DNA from: Strobilurus pachycystidiatus
Lineage: Eukaryota; Basidiomycota; Agaricomycetes; Agaricales; Physalacriaceae
Length of the DNA: 64,000 nucleotides
Direction: 5' to 3'
Assembly (NCBI GenBank): GCA_019915135.1
Contig: JAHLMK010000013.1
Coordinates: 1,302,001-1,366,000 of the forward strand
Below are positions 31,979-44,037 of the stretch, in pieces. The first letter of the stretch is position 1. Every line of letters begins with the position of its first letter. The position numbers and the translations under genes were made by a program. The notes beneath the pieces were generated by a model. It did not search any database. It was given only the letters and a program-made list of their open reading frames with translations, and had not been told where the DNA came from.

Positions 31979-33419
31979 TCACTCGCGCAAAGGCAGCGAG
32001 AATCCTGTAGAACATTACATTGGTATCGCTGGTATATGATGCGACGAAAGTTGAGCGTACCTCGACTGTCGAAATATATCCTACCGTGCAGTGCCCCGTT
32101 GAGAGAACCGCTAATCGTGTCTCTCAGCAACTGTACGTTTCTGTTCTGCGTCGCAATGATACGTCGCGTCCACCCAAATGTCTGGTCTCCCGGAACAAGA
32201 ATGATGTGCAACTTGGTTTGGTTTGCATCGCCAAGCAGTATATCGCCAAGTTTGCGCCACATGCCGAGATGGTCTCTATGGGCGGCGGGGAGGACGTCAC
32301 CGCGCATACAATATCCAGGTCGAATGGTCAGCGTTTCGAGATGGAAGGCTTCGCAGGACCGCAATTGCATCAGCCACCAGTGCACGAGAGGCAGGGTAGA
32401 ATGCCTCAGAGGGATGGATATGTGGAGGCTGCGAAGGAAGCTTGCTGACTGTCATGGGTGGTACTATACAGATATTTCAATATATCACATAGTCTGGTGT
32501 TAAAGAGAAACATACGAGGAGAAGGACTTTCAGAAATTGACAGATCGATGTTATTCCAAAGCGAAAGATGTTTGAGTCCGGGAATCGCCTCGAACAGGCG
32601 GGATACATCCGTGTAGCGGTAATCATCTATGTGAAGAGACGAGAGACTACGGCGAATGCACACCGGCAGTGGCGAGAGAAATCTGTCGTTTTGTATCTTG
32701 AGGCGACTAATCAGCGGATAGCGCACATTCATTTCATCTTCACTCAGGGCATCCACTAGCCCATATTCCCCACGAACAGTCACGGATTCTAGGCTAGGAA
32801 AACTTCGGAAGAACGACATCAAGCGTGGCTTGCCCAAGGAAGCGACAAGCGTGGGGATGGAATGCTCGCCATAAAGCGTAGTGGTATTGTCTGTTTCAAT
32901 GAATCTGACGGCTTGTAGGGTTTGCGCAGATGACAAAGCGTCGAGAAGCGGTAGAGACTGCGCAGAAACCTGCCGGAGTATGAGGCGCTCAACATTATGC
33001 AGGCATTCGAGCAAGGGAGGAATATCCGTGGGAAGCGATTCAAGCATGGTATCAAGGACATCGACGCTGTGCACGAATCGTGGGAGATCACCGCTTCCCG
33101 CCTCGACCAGCGCGAGAAAGTCTCGAGGGCCAGCTTGTGCAGAGAGGCGTAATCCACGAAATATGAGCCTGCGAGCAGGGGCTCGATATGAGCGGCGCGT
33201 GCTAGAGAAGGCGAAGAGTGTTTGCAGGTCGTCCACTAAGTGGCTCGCGATTTCGTCAATGAGTTCTTGCGGAAAAGGGCCTGGGCACCAGGGGATGTCT
33301 ACTTTCGCCGTCTTCCTCCTGCTGGGTTCAACGCATGAGCGAAATCTCGGCCTGAATATCGAATACACACCTCACAAGGCTGCGTTTCGGGACTTGGGAC
33401 TATGATTGTGGTTGTTCAT
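31979..33419 (-). CDS. F-box/LRR-like protein
   Basis: Exons 33419-33376, 33318-32516, 32444-32061 and 32004-31979 close in phase to 418 aa. After a 15-residue leader, an F-box-like helix pair appears (FPQELIDEIASHLVDDLQTLFAFSSTRRSY). Irregular leucine-rich segments follow (LLECLHNVERLILRQVS, FRSFPSLESVTVRGE, LSSLHIDDYRYTDVSRLFE, GLKHLSLWNNIDL). This is the standard layout of Agaricomycete F-box proteins, which recruit substrates to SCF ubiquitin ligases. The 3' end meets the next minus-strand gene with no gap. The start is 268 bp from the divergent methyltransferase gene. Confidence 0.78.
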
Positions 33420-33687
33420 GTTTGAGCGACATCGGCTCACGTGATGCACAGTCACAAACATCGAGGTGTGCCGAAGCTGGGCTCAGGCTTTCGCAGACTT
33501 GCAAAATCACCTGTTCTGATGAAAAGAAGTCGCGCTACAAACGATCAATCAGTCAATAATTCATTCGCTTGAGCTGGGTTTTCATAGCGAAGACATGCCT
33601 TAGGCCAGCAGAGCCAAATCCGGCGATCGATCAGGTCGCCGAGGACCGGCTATCCTTACCGCATTACCACCATCATCGACCTTGCTG

Positions 33688-34864
33688 ATGACTGAACCGG
33701 AAGACATTCTGAACGACGCGCTTACGTTCCTGGGAGAGGAAAAAGTAGTTGACACTGAAATCATTTTTGGTCCTCTTCGGCTCACTACGGCGCCCAAGGT
33801 AGGTTCAAGAGTTTGAAACATGAAAAAGACTTTGACATTTGACGATTTAGGAAGGGAAGGTGAACGATAATGGTTCTCGAAAAAGTCAAAGGAATCCAAA
33901 TCCTACTTATCTAGGCAAACACTCTCCTCGCTGACCATTTATTTTCTCCGTCAATATTTCTGGCAGAGCGGATTGAAAGGGGCCTGTTGTCACTAAGCGG
34001 TAAAAGAGGTGATAGCACGCTTCCCGATTCTCTACATATTTTCAGCTCTAAAAGCGTCACATAGTAATTGAGCTCGGGGCCGGATGTGCTTTGCCTTCCC
34101 TTCTGTTGGGCTGTCTGGACATCCCAGCTCCGCCGTCTCTGATTGTCATTACCGACTATCCCGATCCCACTATCATGGACAATCTCCAAGCCAACGTGAG
34201 CCGCAATCGAAGTAGACTTGCTGCGGGGTGCACTGTTGAGTGTATGGGGTATGAATGGGGAAAGGATGCGGACCCGCTTTTGTAAGTCTGTGTATGACTT
34301 GCCGAGATCTCGGACGTATCCATACCTCGTCTCGCATTTTCAAAGTGGAGCTAGAGGGTTGTCTGGAGACTCCTCTGACGGGCCTCATGTTACCACCACG
34401 TATCTGGCTGCTTGACCGTCTCTTCTGATCGCTCGCTGATTTATTGACCGACGTCTTGAAATAGGTCGTTCTGCGCGGGACTACCCGGCTACGACGCTGT
34501 GATTCTGTCGGATCTACTTCACTTTGACGCCTCGCACGATGTACTGGTCGCTTCCCTGCAAGCTCTACTCGGAAAATCAGGAACGGCTTATGTGGCGGTA
34601 CGTGATCTCTGTCGTCTGCCTGAATTTGAAAGGATCATAGCTCATTTGCGTGTTTCGTCGCTGCAGGCTGGAAAGTACACCCCGCCGCACGTATGTGATA
34701 ACTTCATGCGTGTAGCACGGGATGTAGGGATTGTGTTCGAGGAGCACACGCCCAAAGAGGACGAGTGTAGATGGTTGGGAAGATTAGAGATCCCGAGCTT
34801 TGACGCCGAGGCACTTGCCGTCAGGAAGGCCGCATGTAGGTTCTGGATTGGGAGACGGGCTTAG
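33688..34864 (+). CDS. EFM7: Efm7/Nnt1-type protein N-methyltransferase
   Basis: Six exons, 33688-33798, 33851-33859 (a 9-nt microexon), 33915-34008, 34065-34281, 34465-34597 and 34667-34864, close in phase to 253 aa, the usual family length. Family motifs appear in order: KEGKANTLLADHLF, the SAM-binding GKRVIELGAGCALPS (about 68-82), VITDYPDPTIMDN, YEWGKDADPLL, ILSDLLHFDASHDVL (the post-I DLLHF motif), and AGKYTPPHVCDNF. In yeast, Efm7 methylates the N-terminus and Lys3 of elongation factor eEF1A. The cytoplasmic role here is inferred from homology. The intron at 34282-34464 is unusually long (183 bp) for this window. Confidence 0.9.
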
Positions 34865-35719
34865 GTGAGTATTTTTGTTCTTATTGAAATGCATCAAGCC
34901 AAGCTCTAAGATCAGACTACCCTTATAGCTTGACAACATGATCAAACTTCAGCAGAATGGACTGGTGACCTGAGCGAGCGCTAAGTACAGGCTATGTACC
35001 ATTCAGGCCCTGTACTACTCCTGCTAGAAAGGCGGAACAGAGTCCAGATCGTAGGTCGGAGTGTCATTACCTGATCGCCATGTACGGCACTTCATATCAG
35101 TCTTCTAAATCCCAGCACCCACTTTAGACTGGTGTCTTTTCTATCTCCATTATTCGTTGCTTTACTTCAGGTATCATTCCGCCCGACTAAGCGCGCCCGT
35201 CCGCGCCAATCTGCCACACACGACACGAAGCGCTTCCCAAAATATCGTAAAATGACATGAACCTGCAGCGAAATGGCGCCTACGTAAATTGCGACCTTGA
35301 CAGGTTGTGACGCGCGGCATAGGACCACTGACGTCGACGGGTACGTTGATCCTGCTCCTTACAACAGGATCTGATAGTTCGCGTCGAATCCGTAGAGTTT
35401 ATCTAGCTTGTTCGCAACACGGGCTATCCCGCGAGACCATCGTGAGGTGACTTCTCATCAGAGAAGGGTAAGCAAGTCTCAGAGTTCCTTGGCAGCTGCG
35501 CTTGGTCACCCTGACTCATTTAATCAAGACATACTTCTTTAAGGAGCGGTGACTATACAAAGACCATGGGATCATCACTCGGAGAACTTAGTGCCGCACT
35601 GCCTGTACTGATGAGGCGTGTGGTGCAAGTCATTCACATCCACGATGAGCTCGGAAAGCGCGTCCTCAAGAAGGGCCACTCGGGCCCAGAGTTCTGCTAC
35701 GACTCCTCCTGCATCCACC
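34865..35719. other. Intergenic upstream of the Zn2Cys6 gene
   Basis: No supported gene. An ATG at 35566 opens a 116-codon frame over the 5' end of the Zn2Cys6 gene but in a different frame, without recognisable features. It may be an upstream ORF or chance. Confidence 0.4.
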
Positions 35720-36509
35720 ATGAACCTCTCCGCTTCTCCTTACTACACGCTGCAGCCGCAAAGCGAGCAGTACGATACAATCCCCGGCCTCATCACTTAC
35801 CCTCAGTGGTACGACTCGTACGTCCAGCCATCGGGCTCGCGCTCCCAGAGCGGAACAGAGTCTCTCGCGAATACGACTTTACCGTTGGGATATCAGGAAC
35901 CGTACGGCTACGCTGAGGCGGTGCGACATGACGCTGGGCTGGCAGATCAGTGGCAACATCAGGATTGGCAGGAGATGGTCCCGGCACCGCCTTCAGTAAC
36001 GCCAGAGATGGACGTAGCGGCGGCCGTGCCTATGGCCGGTGGCAGGGTCCCGACACGTCGGCGCATGCGGTCGCCGGCGAGCGTGGAGAGTGAGTCGGAG
36101 AGCAATGAGGAGGGCCAGCGACGGGTGCCGATCAGCAGGCTGTGCGTATCACCACCCTTTCACTCTTTACATGATCTCATCCATTTGAGTAGGCCTGGAG
36201 CATGCACACACTGCAGGCGCTTGAAGATGAAGTGCGACTTTCCACCAGGCGCGACGACTTGCAAGCGCTGCCACCAGGCAGGGCAGATATGCGTTGTTGA
36301 GGAGAGGAAGAAGACGCGGACTGTGAAGTGCGATAAACCAGGCCTCGTCTCGGCTCTCCACCTCTGACATTTTTTGCAGTAAACGTGAACACCTTTTTGC
36401 CCAGCTGCGAGAGAAGGACGCTATCATCGAAAGGCTCACTAAATACATCTACGCAAAGTCCAGTCAGGATGGCTCGAGCACCCCTTTCACTCTGTGGTCC
36501 AGTACCTAA
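35720..36509 (+). CDS. Short Zn(II)2Cys6 (Gal4-type) DNA-binding protein
   Basis: Exons 35720-36141, 36190-36327 and 36380-36509 close in phase to 229 aa. The ATG at 35720 has a good context (CCACCATGA); an in-frame ATG at 35645 is an alternative. Residues 1-140 are Gln/Ser/Tyr-rich, of activator-like composition. The binuclear cluster is at about 146-175 (CTHCRRLKMKC, then TTCKRC and QIC) with spacing C-x2-C-x6-C-x8-C-x2-C-x6-C. A coiled-coil dimerisation segment follows (KREHLFAQLREKDAIIERL). The protein then stops, with no fungal-specific middle homology region. This is either a naturally short factor or a truncated one. Confidence 0.78.
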
Positions 36510-37786
36510 TTCATATCTGAGTTCATTTTTATGCCACAGCGCTCTTACCCTTCACGCTGCAAGAATTGTACTAGTGAATTACGTTACATCTAATATTTGG
36601 GGGATATGATCCTCCCGCCACTTTGTTCCGGTTCAAGACAGGGTCCCACGATATTAACTGTCAATGAACTGATGTGATGTACAGATCAGTGATGCCGAGA
36701 GACGTCTTCTGACCGAGTCGCGAACTCCAAGGCTGAATCTAACCAAGTATGGAAAGCCGCCTTCGAAATGGAGCCAAGAAGCCCATGGGGTTGTGGTCAA
36801 CATAAGATCTGAATCGCTTTCCGAGCGGGCCACACATACAGACAGCACAGAAATAACAGCCTACCGTACGTTCCGAGTATCGCTTTACTATTAGTATGAG
36901 GGCTTACGACGAGGTATGCGTCATCTTGACTCAGCTGATCTGACGGGTAAATCATGCAGGGGATGTCTGCTCTACTTCATCTATCAGTAGGCATAGAAAT
37001 TGAGAGAGGGCTGAGTGTAGCCCAAAAGTCATTGTCCACAGAAATAGTCGCGGCCGAAGGAGAACCTCTGATCAGATCAGACTGGAGCCAGGAAGGAGCG
37101 TTCGTCGTCCTAAATGCGGAACCGGGTCTTTTCAACTCCGACCGTGCTCCGAGAGCATGCCGCCTGTTTGCCATCGGCATCCCTTTTTCTTCGCCACGTG
37201 AAACGTGCAGCGTGTACTTCCAATCAGATCTCCATGAGAGTACTGATAATCCATCTCCATTTCTCCTCCAAACCTCTTCCTGAAAAATCTTTCGTGCTCT
37301 AATGAAATCGTGTATGGCGTCCCTACACCAAGTTTTTGTGGCTCATACAGGTCTGCCGCGACTTGGGTAGGCAGGAAATTCCAGTAATACTACCTGCGAT
37401 CAGTCGTCGTCCATCCGACTCCATCCACGGGACTAGGGAAGTCAGACAAGGCCAAGCACCTCATCCCATTAACGCTTGTCTTGTTGAAACAGGGTGCTCC
37501 TGGACTCGGAATTCGCCTCATCAGCAGGTTTTCGTCTGGCATCGTACCTCAAATCGTCGATCCTTCCGAACGCCTGCCTGGAAACGGTTACCATAACGGC
37601 CAGACGACCGTTCAAATGGGACCCCGTTGTTCTCTGGCCGAACAATAATGAACCGATTGAGACAATAAGCCACTTGATGCGCTGATCCCGCCTTTTATCC
37701 TCCTTGTTCGTCATTCCTATATATTCTCAGCGTGTCCTCACGCACAATAGCTACCCTCTCTTCCATCTCTCCTCACTGCTCCAGCC
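36510..37786. other. Region downstream of Zn2Cys6 gene, possible decayed exons
   Basis: A splice-acceptor-like site near 36684 leads into an open stretch (SDAERRLLTESRTPRLNLTKYG). Another open stretch begins near 36958. These might be remnants of a longer transcription factor, but I cannot join them in phase. No other gene is seen before 37787. Confidence 0.35.
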
Positions 37787-39770
37787 ATGCCATTTACGAA
37801 AACACGAGTCGGCGCCTGGCTGCGCCGACTCATGCACATCACGAAGGCTCGGACTCTCCCGGATACCTCATCTTATGACTCGGCATCCTCCATTCATACC
37901 AACGACACTTGCTCTTGTACACCCTCCAATTCCAGTGCCTCCTTGCCATCAGCTCGTGAGGCCGACGGAACGAATGCTGTCGCTGTCGTCTCTGTTCCTC
38001 GATACCCTACCGGGAACACATCAACCACCGTTTTCCTAACAAGGCAGTCTGCGCCTGGAATAGATGTCACTCTTGATGCACTTGCGATCCCACCCTCACC
38101 CTCTGAAGGACCCTATCCCCATCATTTAGAATATGAATGTCCGCGACCTGCTCCTTTAGTGGTTGTCAGCGTTGACCCGTCATCGTCTCGCGGCATAACG
38201 ACGGGACCGATGGCTGACACGACTTCCCTGTACAATATGCCGAGACTATCGAAGATGCGGACCATACCGACTCTCTCAACCGACGACGAATGTAATTCAC
38301 AATTTGCACCTGATCTCACTCCGAGCCCCATCAGTCCTACAAATAACGCCCTCGGTCTTGATACGACTGTTGACGCGAGATTTATGTCTCTCGAATCTCG
38401 TATCGATCTACGCGACGAGTTGGCAGAGCGGGTCCAACCTTACCCGAGATGGCTTCCTAAAACCATTGCTACTGCCAGTCAAACCTACGTGCTTTCCTCC
38501 ATGGGCCTGACTCATACAAGTAGCTATGGACACGTCGTGCGTGCCAGATTGAGAGGTTGCCAGGCGACAGACCAGGAGTACGCTGTGAAGATTTTCGAGA
38601 GGAAGGATATTCTGTTGCTCCGCGACGACGACTACGCGCGCCACCTCAAGACGCACGTCGATGCGACAGGAAGGAAAAAGAAGTACAATTCGACACTGGA
38701 GGGGATTCAGTCCGAGCTGAGAGTCCTCAAATCTTTGCAAAAGCGCGGAAATCCATTCATTTCGGAGCTGGTTTCGCAAGGCATGGATAACCGGTTTATC
38801 TATATTATCATGGTCTGTCCCCCAGCTCTACATTGCGCTCATTAGACGGTAATAACCATTTCCTTAGCCTATGTACCTACCTGTTGACGCAAGCAAGATG
38901 TCGCTCGATGATTTTAGGCTTTTCTCTGCGCAAGCGGTACGTCTGTACTTTGACGGCATCACCGAGCCAAAGTTCTGATACACATGTGCATTCAGGTAGA
39001 GGGCTTGAGTTCTCTTCACTCACAAAACGTCATACATGCAGACATTAAACCTGAAAACATGATGCTCTCGCCCACCTCTCCACCTCATCTCGTCCTCATC
39101 GATTTCGGCCTCTCGGAGCCACACCTGAGTCCGGATGCGCCTCATCAGTTTACAACCGGAACGTGGTTCTACTGGCCTCCTGAGGCGACTGATCCTTTAT
39201 CAAATGAGGTCACAGGTGGGAGGATGGACATCTTCGCACTAGGATTAACCATGCTGAGTTGGTTCTGGGAGATTCTTTTTCGACCCGAGAGAAAATTTAT
39301 CCCCTGGGCAAAGTGCACCTTCGAGCATGACCGAACCGCACGGCCCGATGTTGTGAGGGCCTTCGTGAGACTCCAAACGCCTATGAAGAAGGTCCCTGAG
39401 AATATACTAGAGACTGCGACGAAGGCAATACGTCTGATGGAAGAGGTGAGTGACCGTCACCACATATTGCCTCCCCTCTGAGCACCATGAAATGTGGCAC
39501 TAGATGATGTTTTGGGATTCTCAACGTGCTTTGAGGACGATTCAGGATGTCAAACTACATCCCTACTTTGAGGGATTGGACTTCGAACAACTTCTGGAGG
39601 ACGCTAGGGGTGCTGCAAACGCACCTATCAGCGAACAAAATCGATTTGATGGACTGGACATCGAAATTAGTGCGTTGGACGAGGTGTTACGGAAGGCGGC
39701 TCAGGCCGAAGTAGAGGGACTTGGCAACAGGAGCGTGCCAGGAGCTAATATCGGTCCTATCGCGTGGTAG
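37787..39770 (+). CDS. AGC-like serine/threonine protein kinase
   Basis: Exons 37787-38812, 38868-38936, 38996-39445 and 39504-39770 close in phase to 603 aa. Residues 1-220 are a Ser/Thr/Pro-rich low-complexity leader. The kinase domain runs from about 235 to 545: a glycine-loop region at YGHVVRARLRG, the VAIK-equivalent YAVKIFERKD (Lys about 262), catalytic loop VIHADIKPENMML (Asp about 380), DFGLSEP (about 402), and a substrate-binding segment reading YWPPEA where APE is expected. It resembles basidiomycete AGC-like kinases. The intron positions (before PMYLP and inside the helix before the catalytic loop) are the same as in the split kinase at 45-54.8 kb, so the two are paralogues. Confidence 0.87.
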
Positions 39771-40008
39771 TACCACGGATTGTCGGACCTGCTGCCGAGA
39801 TGACAGCTAATGACTCATAGACAACGAGACGAGATTCAAGACCATGACTTACGATACATAGCACTATATAATGATTCTAAGTCAGCAGTACTTAGATACG
39901 CGTCGCAATGCTTTAATGACCTCATTCCGGAACGAAGACGACATAACAGTCTGGTAGGGAGTGAGTCCGAGTGACACGAATTTCTCCTTCCGCAATCCCT
40001 CATTCATC

Positions 40009-40712
40009 TCACGATCGACGGCGCACCACAGTCTGGACTGTATAGTGGAGTCGACGATGCACCCTTTCCGCCGCGCCAAAATCATCCCAGTCATCATCCT
40101 CATCCGAGACATCGTCCGTTGACCATCCGTCCGAGCCCAAACTTGCCTCCTCGGATGAGAAATCAAAATCATCCTCCCATTGCTCCAAATCCAACGATGA
40201 TTCGGAGTCGATGTCTGTATAGCAATCGAGGTCGCGCATGTCGACAGGGATAGCGGCGAGCTCTATGTCCACTGAGTCCTCACAGTTTGCGTCGTGGACC
40301 GTGGCAACTTCGCGGAAGGACACTGTCTTGCCTTCATACTGCTCAGGCTCTTTGCTCTGTGCATCGGAGTCTGAGTCGTCGGTATCTAGAGGAACAATTA
40401 ATGCGTCGGAAAGAGACTTCGTGGCGAGGACATACCTTCGTGAAGTTCAAAAACCTCGCGCATTGCGCGCACTCTTTCCATATCCTTCGCGGCCCGCCAG
40501 GCCATCTGGCTCATTGCCTCAGCCTGAATGTCGCCGACTCGGTCGATCGACATCATCCGAGTGGTGTTTTTGTATGTTTTGCTCGACATGTGCACGGTGT
40601 TGTTAAGAGAGTTGGTAGCGGCGTAGACGCGATGTTGCCAAAGGAATTGGCCTGTTGAAATACAGAGAAGTAGGACAATATATATGGGCCCGCTTGACAA
40701 AGGATGAGTCAT
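40009..40712 (-). CDS. Acidic protein of unknown function
   Basis: Exons 40712-40436 and 40385-40009 close in phase to 217 aa. The N-terminus has a hydrophobic stretch (YIVLLLCIS) that could be a signal anchor if the ATG at 40712 is used; a later ATG would omit it. The centre is helical (IQAEAMSQMAWRAAKDMERVRAMREVFELHE). The C-terminal half is very rich in Asp, Glu and Ser. An alternative splice (donor at about 40110, acceptor just before 40040) would replace the acidic tail with SRLWCAVDREMNEGLRKEK and end at 39882. That reads more like a folded protein, but its donor (GTCTCG) is weak. Confidence 0.5.
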
Positions 40713-41779
40713 ACACTGCGAAACCGAGCACAAGTCGAGTCAGACTGTCAGAGCGGTGTGACAATTACGACAGCCATATCGGGATCCGGCGCTCAGCGCC
40801 TGAATGGCTCTAAGATCGACTGGACACGGTTGAGAATGTACGTAATCAAGATGTACTAGCACACACCGACCGAATTTGACAGGAAGGGAAGTGTCAGCTC
40901 GTATACTGAGGGATCTGGTGCCATAGCCATTCCAGAAGGACCCTGACAATAAGATTGGATCGCAGCTCGACATGTGCACAGGTTATTAGGTCTTAGCGAA
41001 GGTACCGTCAACAGCTGCTGTTGCCGTCTACCAGTGTCCCACATGCGTGATCCTCGACAATGCGAGTGAAGAGATTATCAGGCCTGTGTGATGGGATCCC
41101 AGAAGGCTCTCACCGAGTTAAAGATGGCGAAGTATTGTCGCCGGTCATGGTTTAAAGGAAGTGGTACAGACACGTTGCGATAGTGATCGCCTCCCGACAT
41201 CCGCCGATGAAGCAAGATGTCGCGCCCATGAAGATGAAGCAGTTCAATGTTCATAGGAAGATGAAGCAGTTCAATGTTCATAGCATGGCTACCTGCCAGG
41301 GCAAGTCCACAGCATCACAGTAAAATCTGCATGGGGTGATCACCAGCAAATATTCCCTTGTCAGATGGAGCTGACAATATGAATCTCGCCACTGGCACAG
41401 TGGCACTTCCACCGCAGTGGTCTTTCTCAATTCCCAGCCACTTATCAATTAGGATGATTGATATCACACGTTCTTTGCTCCACTTCGATTTGCGTTGGGA
41501 CATAGATCTGAATTATTGCATTCAAATCTCAGGATAAAAAAAGTACAGTAGCTAGGCGATGTGATAATAGTGGTACATGGGAGCAGTAAGGGTGATAGAC
41601 GTGAACGACGGAGTTGAGGGGGTATAGGGGACAGTTTGGACAGGTTGGAAGCCCAGGAATGAATCATGAGTGGCGTCTAAAGGACGTGAGAAAAGCGCCT
41701 TTGACTTGAAAGACGGATGTGGCTGAATAGAAGAGTTACAGTGAGATGGGGTCCGCGTCGATGGTCGAATGGTGCACCT
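40713..41779. other. Intergenic with one short tandem repeat
   Basis: No supported gene. Contains the 27-bp duplication at 41230-41283. Confidence 0.45.
41230..41283. repeat. Two perfect tandem copies of a 27-bp unit
   Basis: The unit runs 41230-41256 and 41257-41283, beginning GAAGATGAAGCAG and ending TTCATAG, with no mismatch. It is in non-coding DNA. Confidence 0.9.
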
Positions 41780-42130
41780 TCATTGGCTGCCGCTGGGTTG
41801 ATCCCCCAGAGCGGCGGATGGCGACAAGCCATGAGCACGCATCAGACCCGCATAGACTGCGGCCTTTGTCTTCCACTGCGCAAGCTCGAGATTGAGCTCC
41901 TTCACCTTCTTCTCGAGATGCTCGAGATATTCGCGCTTGCGCTGACGGCTCCTCTGGGCAGCGATCCGGTTCAGCCGGCGCTTTTCCTGAATGTCGGCGA
42001 GAACACGCGGGTCTATCTCTTCATCGACGAGCTCATCCTCCCCCGGGCTTTCGACATATATGGCAGGGACATCGCATCCCTCGTTGGTGTGGGTGGAATT
42101 CCACGGCTGGGATGATGTGGAGGCGTACAT
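41780..42130 (-). CDS. Short bZIP transcription factor
   Basis: A single exon of 116 aa with ATG at 42130. The basic region NRIAAQRSRQRKREYLEHLE carries the N-x7-R signature, preceded by RRL. The following heptads (LEHLEKKVKELNLELAQWK) form the leucine zipper. The sequence upstream is acidic (EDELVDEEIDPRVLADIQEKR). It should dimerise and bind DNA in the nucleus. The Arg-Met-Arg-Ala-His tail and small size suggest it lacks a separate activation domain. The target is unknown. Confidence 0.85.
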   Translation of the reverse strand: MYASTSSQPWNSTHTNEGCDVPAIYVESPGEDELVDEEIDPRVLADIQEKRRLNRIAAQRSRQRKREYLEHLEKKVKELNLELAQWKTKAAVYAGLMRAHGLSPSAALGDQPSGSQ

Positions 42131-43637
42131 TAGAATCGACGAACTGTGACAGATGTGGACGGGCGATGTGAGATGAAGTGACGAGGAGACAGTCTCCGGA
42201 AATCACCCAGTATATAACCAGCTCTGAGCAGCACAGCACTCCGAAAGAGGAAGGCTGTGATCGCAGTCGACACTGGCGCGCGTGCCACTCGAGTCATCAC
42301 CTTGCATTCGGTTCACGGATTCGGACTGCTGGACAAGTGTTGGCATGTTTACTTGTCCTTCCGAATCCAAATTGAGGATTTAGATCAAGCTGCGAGCTCA
42401 CTCTAGGCTGTTTTTGACGTTTCCGACGCGAAGACATACCCACGATTCAAGGCGCAGCCGCAGAATGATTACTGACAAGACCCAAAATGGGAACAATGGA
42501 CACTCTGTCGGAAACCACTTGCCCTGCTGGTCTCCGCCGTTACGTGGGATCCAGTGCGTAGCCTTGCGATTGGTAGTCAATCACATATAAACAACAGCCT
42601 AGTTATTGTATGCTTACCTCGATGAATTCGAAGGAGGGTCCAGAGTCAGCACGTGAACGAAGACGCCGCTGCTGTTCATTCAGAGCGCGGATGCTTCCTG
42701 TTCTCGTCGGGGACGGCGGCGACAACCTGAGTTTTAGATGCTGCCTTTGGGGAAGTTCAGTGTTTGACTGCGCAGACGCCACAGTAAACATATCCTCCAG
42801 CAGTCGCAATATTGGCCAAGAGGTCTCCGGTATAGCGCCTAATAGACGTTGGTGAGTTCTTGGAGAAGCCACAATAAAGGCAGTCCACGCCGTTGCCACG
42901 TACACTGGCTTCGTGCATCGGTACACGACACGACGTACGGCATTGACGCGTGGGCGGCGTTTGATTGGCGTAATGATGGCTAGATTTGTGCTGTGTAAGT
43001 AGATCCGTGACTCGTTACTCGTAAATAGCTGTCAAAAGTGACTGATGAGCGCTGAGCTGTTGATACCGGTCTGATGGCGGTGCCGGACCGGATTATGCCC
43101 ATCCATCGGGATTCGAGTCCGTGGTTCGAATCCGAGTCCTCCACACAGAGAGAGGACTTTCATTGATCAAGTCATAAAAGAGCTCTTCAATAACTCCAGG
43201 CCTCATGCACTCTCTTCTTGGTTTGAAGGGGGGCTTTTGAAACTGGATCAGAGCGCGCCACACTACTCAACAGGGCGCTTAAGGTCAAGGGGGAAATAAG
43301 ACGTATTTATAACACATCATGTAGTCTGTTTAGAGCCCGTGTCACTCTGGCGCTTCTAAAAGCGAGCTAGGGCCCGTAGTACATTTTTACAATCATGATC
43401 AATCGCAATACACCACTCGGAGATCGAAAACTATAGCTACAGACGGTAATTAACAAGATTGTACGATGATTAGAGGATGGTAAGCGCAAACGAGTCCATG
43501 GCTCTCCGTAATGTAGGTATAGGAAGCGCTGGGTAAAGGAATGAGTCAACGTCCAGCGCTAAGATTCGACATGAATTTGTTCGTGAAAGTTCGTAAGGTA
43601 GGATCCGGTTGGGAATGTGTGAGGACGATGTTCATTT
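42131..43637. other. Intergenic, no supported gene
   Basis: An open frame of about 107 codons on the minus strand (42926-42603) opens without ATG and shows no features. A tRNA-like stretch near 43085-43145 has a B-box-like GGTTCGAATCC but cannot fold. Confidence 0.4.
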
Positions 43638-44037
43638 TCAGGGAAACGGAGAGTATGGTGGGGGCGCGGACGAGAACCGATATGGTGGGGGCTCGTCAAC
43701 GGACGGATTTCCGCTGGGACGACGTGGTCGAGGTGAGGACAGTCTGATGGCCGTTTCGGCATCGAGCCGCTGAGCCACAGCCTCAGGGTCGAAGACGACA
43801 CCCATGCGTCGTGACCGTTTTTCGGAAATGTTCATGTTGGGCGACGAGAATGAGCTCCCTTCTTTGGACGGTATGCGTACGAGGGATGGCACTATACCAC
43901 TGGTACGTCAAAATATAGGAAGATACAAGAGTAAAATCAGACGTACAAGCGACGTCAACCCGTTCCCGTGTTGCATGCAGCACAATTCCATATTCGACAG
44001 CCTGACCGCGCGGCGGGAAGACAGTGTTCGTGCTCAT
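43638..44037 (-). CDS. Small Pro-rich protein with two PPxY motifs
   Basis: Exons 44037-43947 and 43891-43638 close in phase to 114 aa. The N-terminal third looks like two or three beta strands (GQAVEYGIVLHATRERVDVA). The rest is Ser/Pro/Arg-rich and ends with PPPYRFSS and PPPYSPFP. PPxY motifs are ligands for WW domains such as those of Rsp5/Nedd4-type ubiquitin ligases, so an adaptor role is possible. Otherwise unrecognised. Confidence 0.5.

Noticed and set aside
42603..42926. 107-codon minus-strand frame
   Set aside because: Opens with GTG, has no conserved features, and no neighbouring splice sites improve it.
43085..43150. tRNA-like stretch with a B-box-like GGTTCGAATCC
   Set aside because: The T stem cannot pair (CGTGG against CCGAG) and no A box or acceptor stem fits on either strand.
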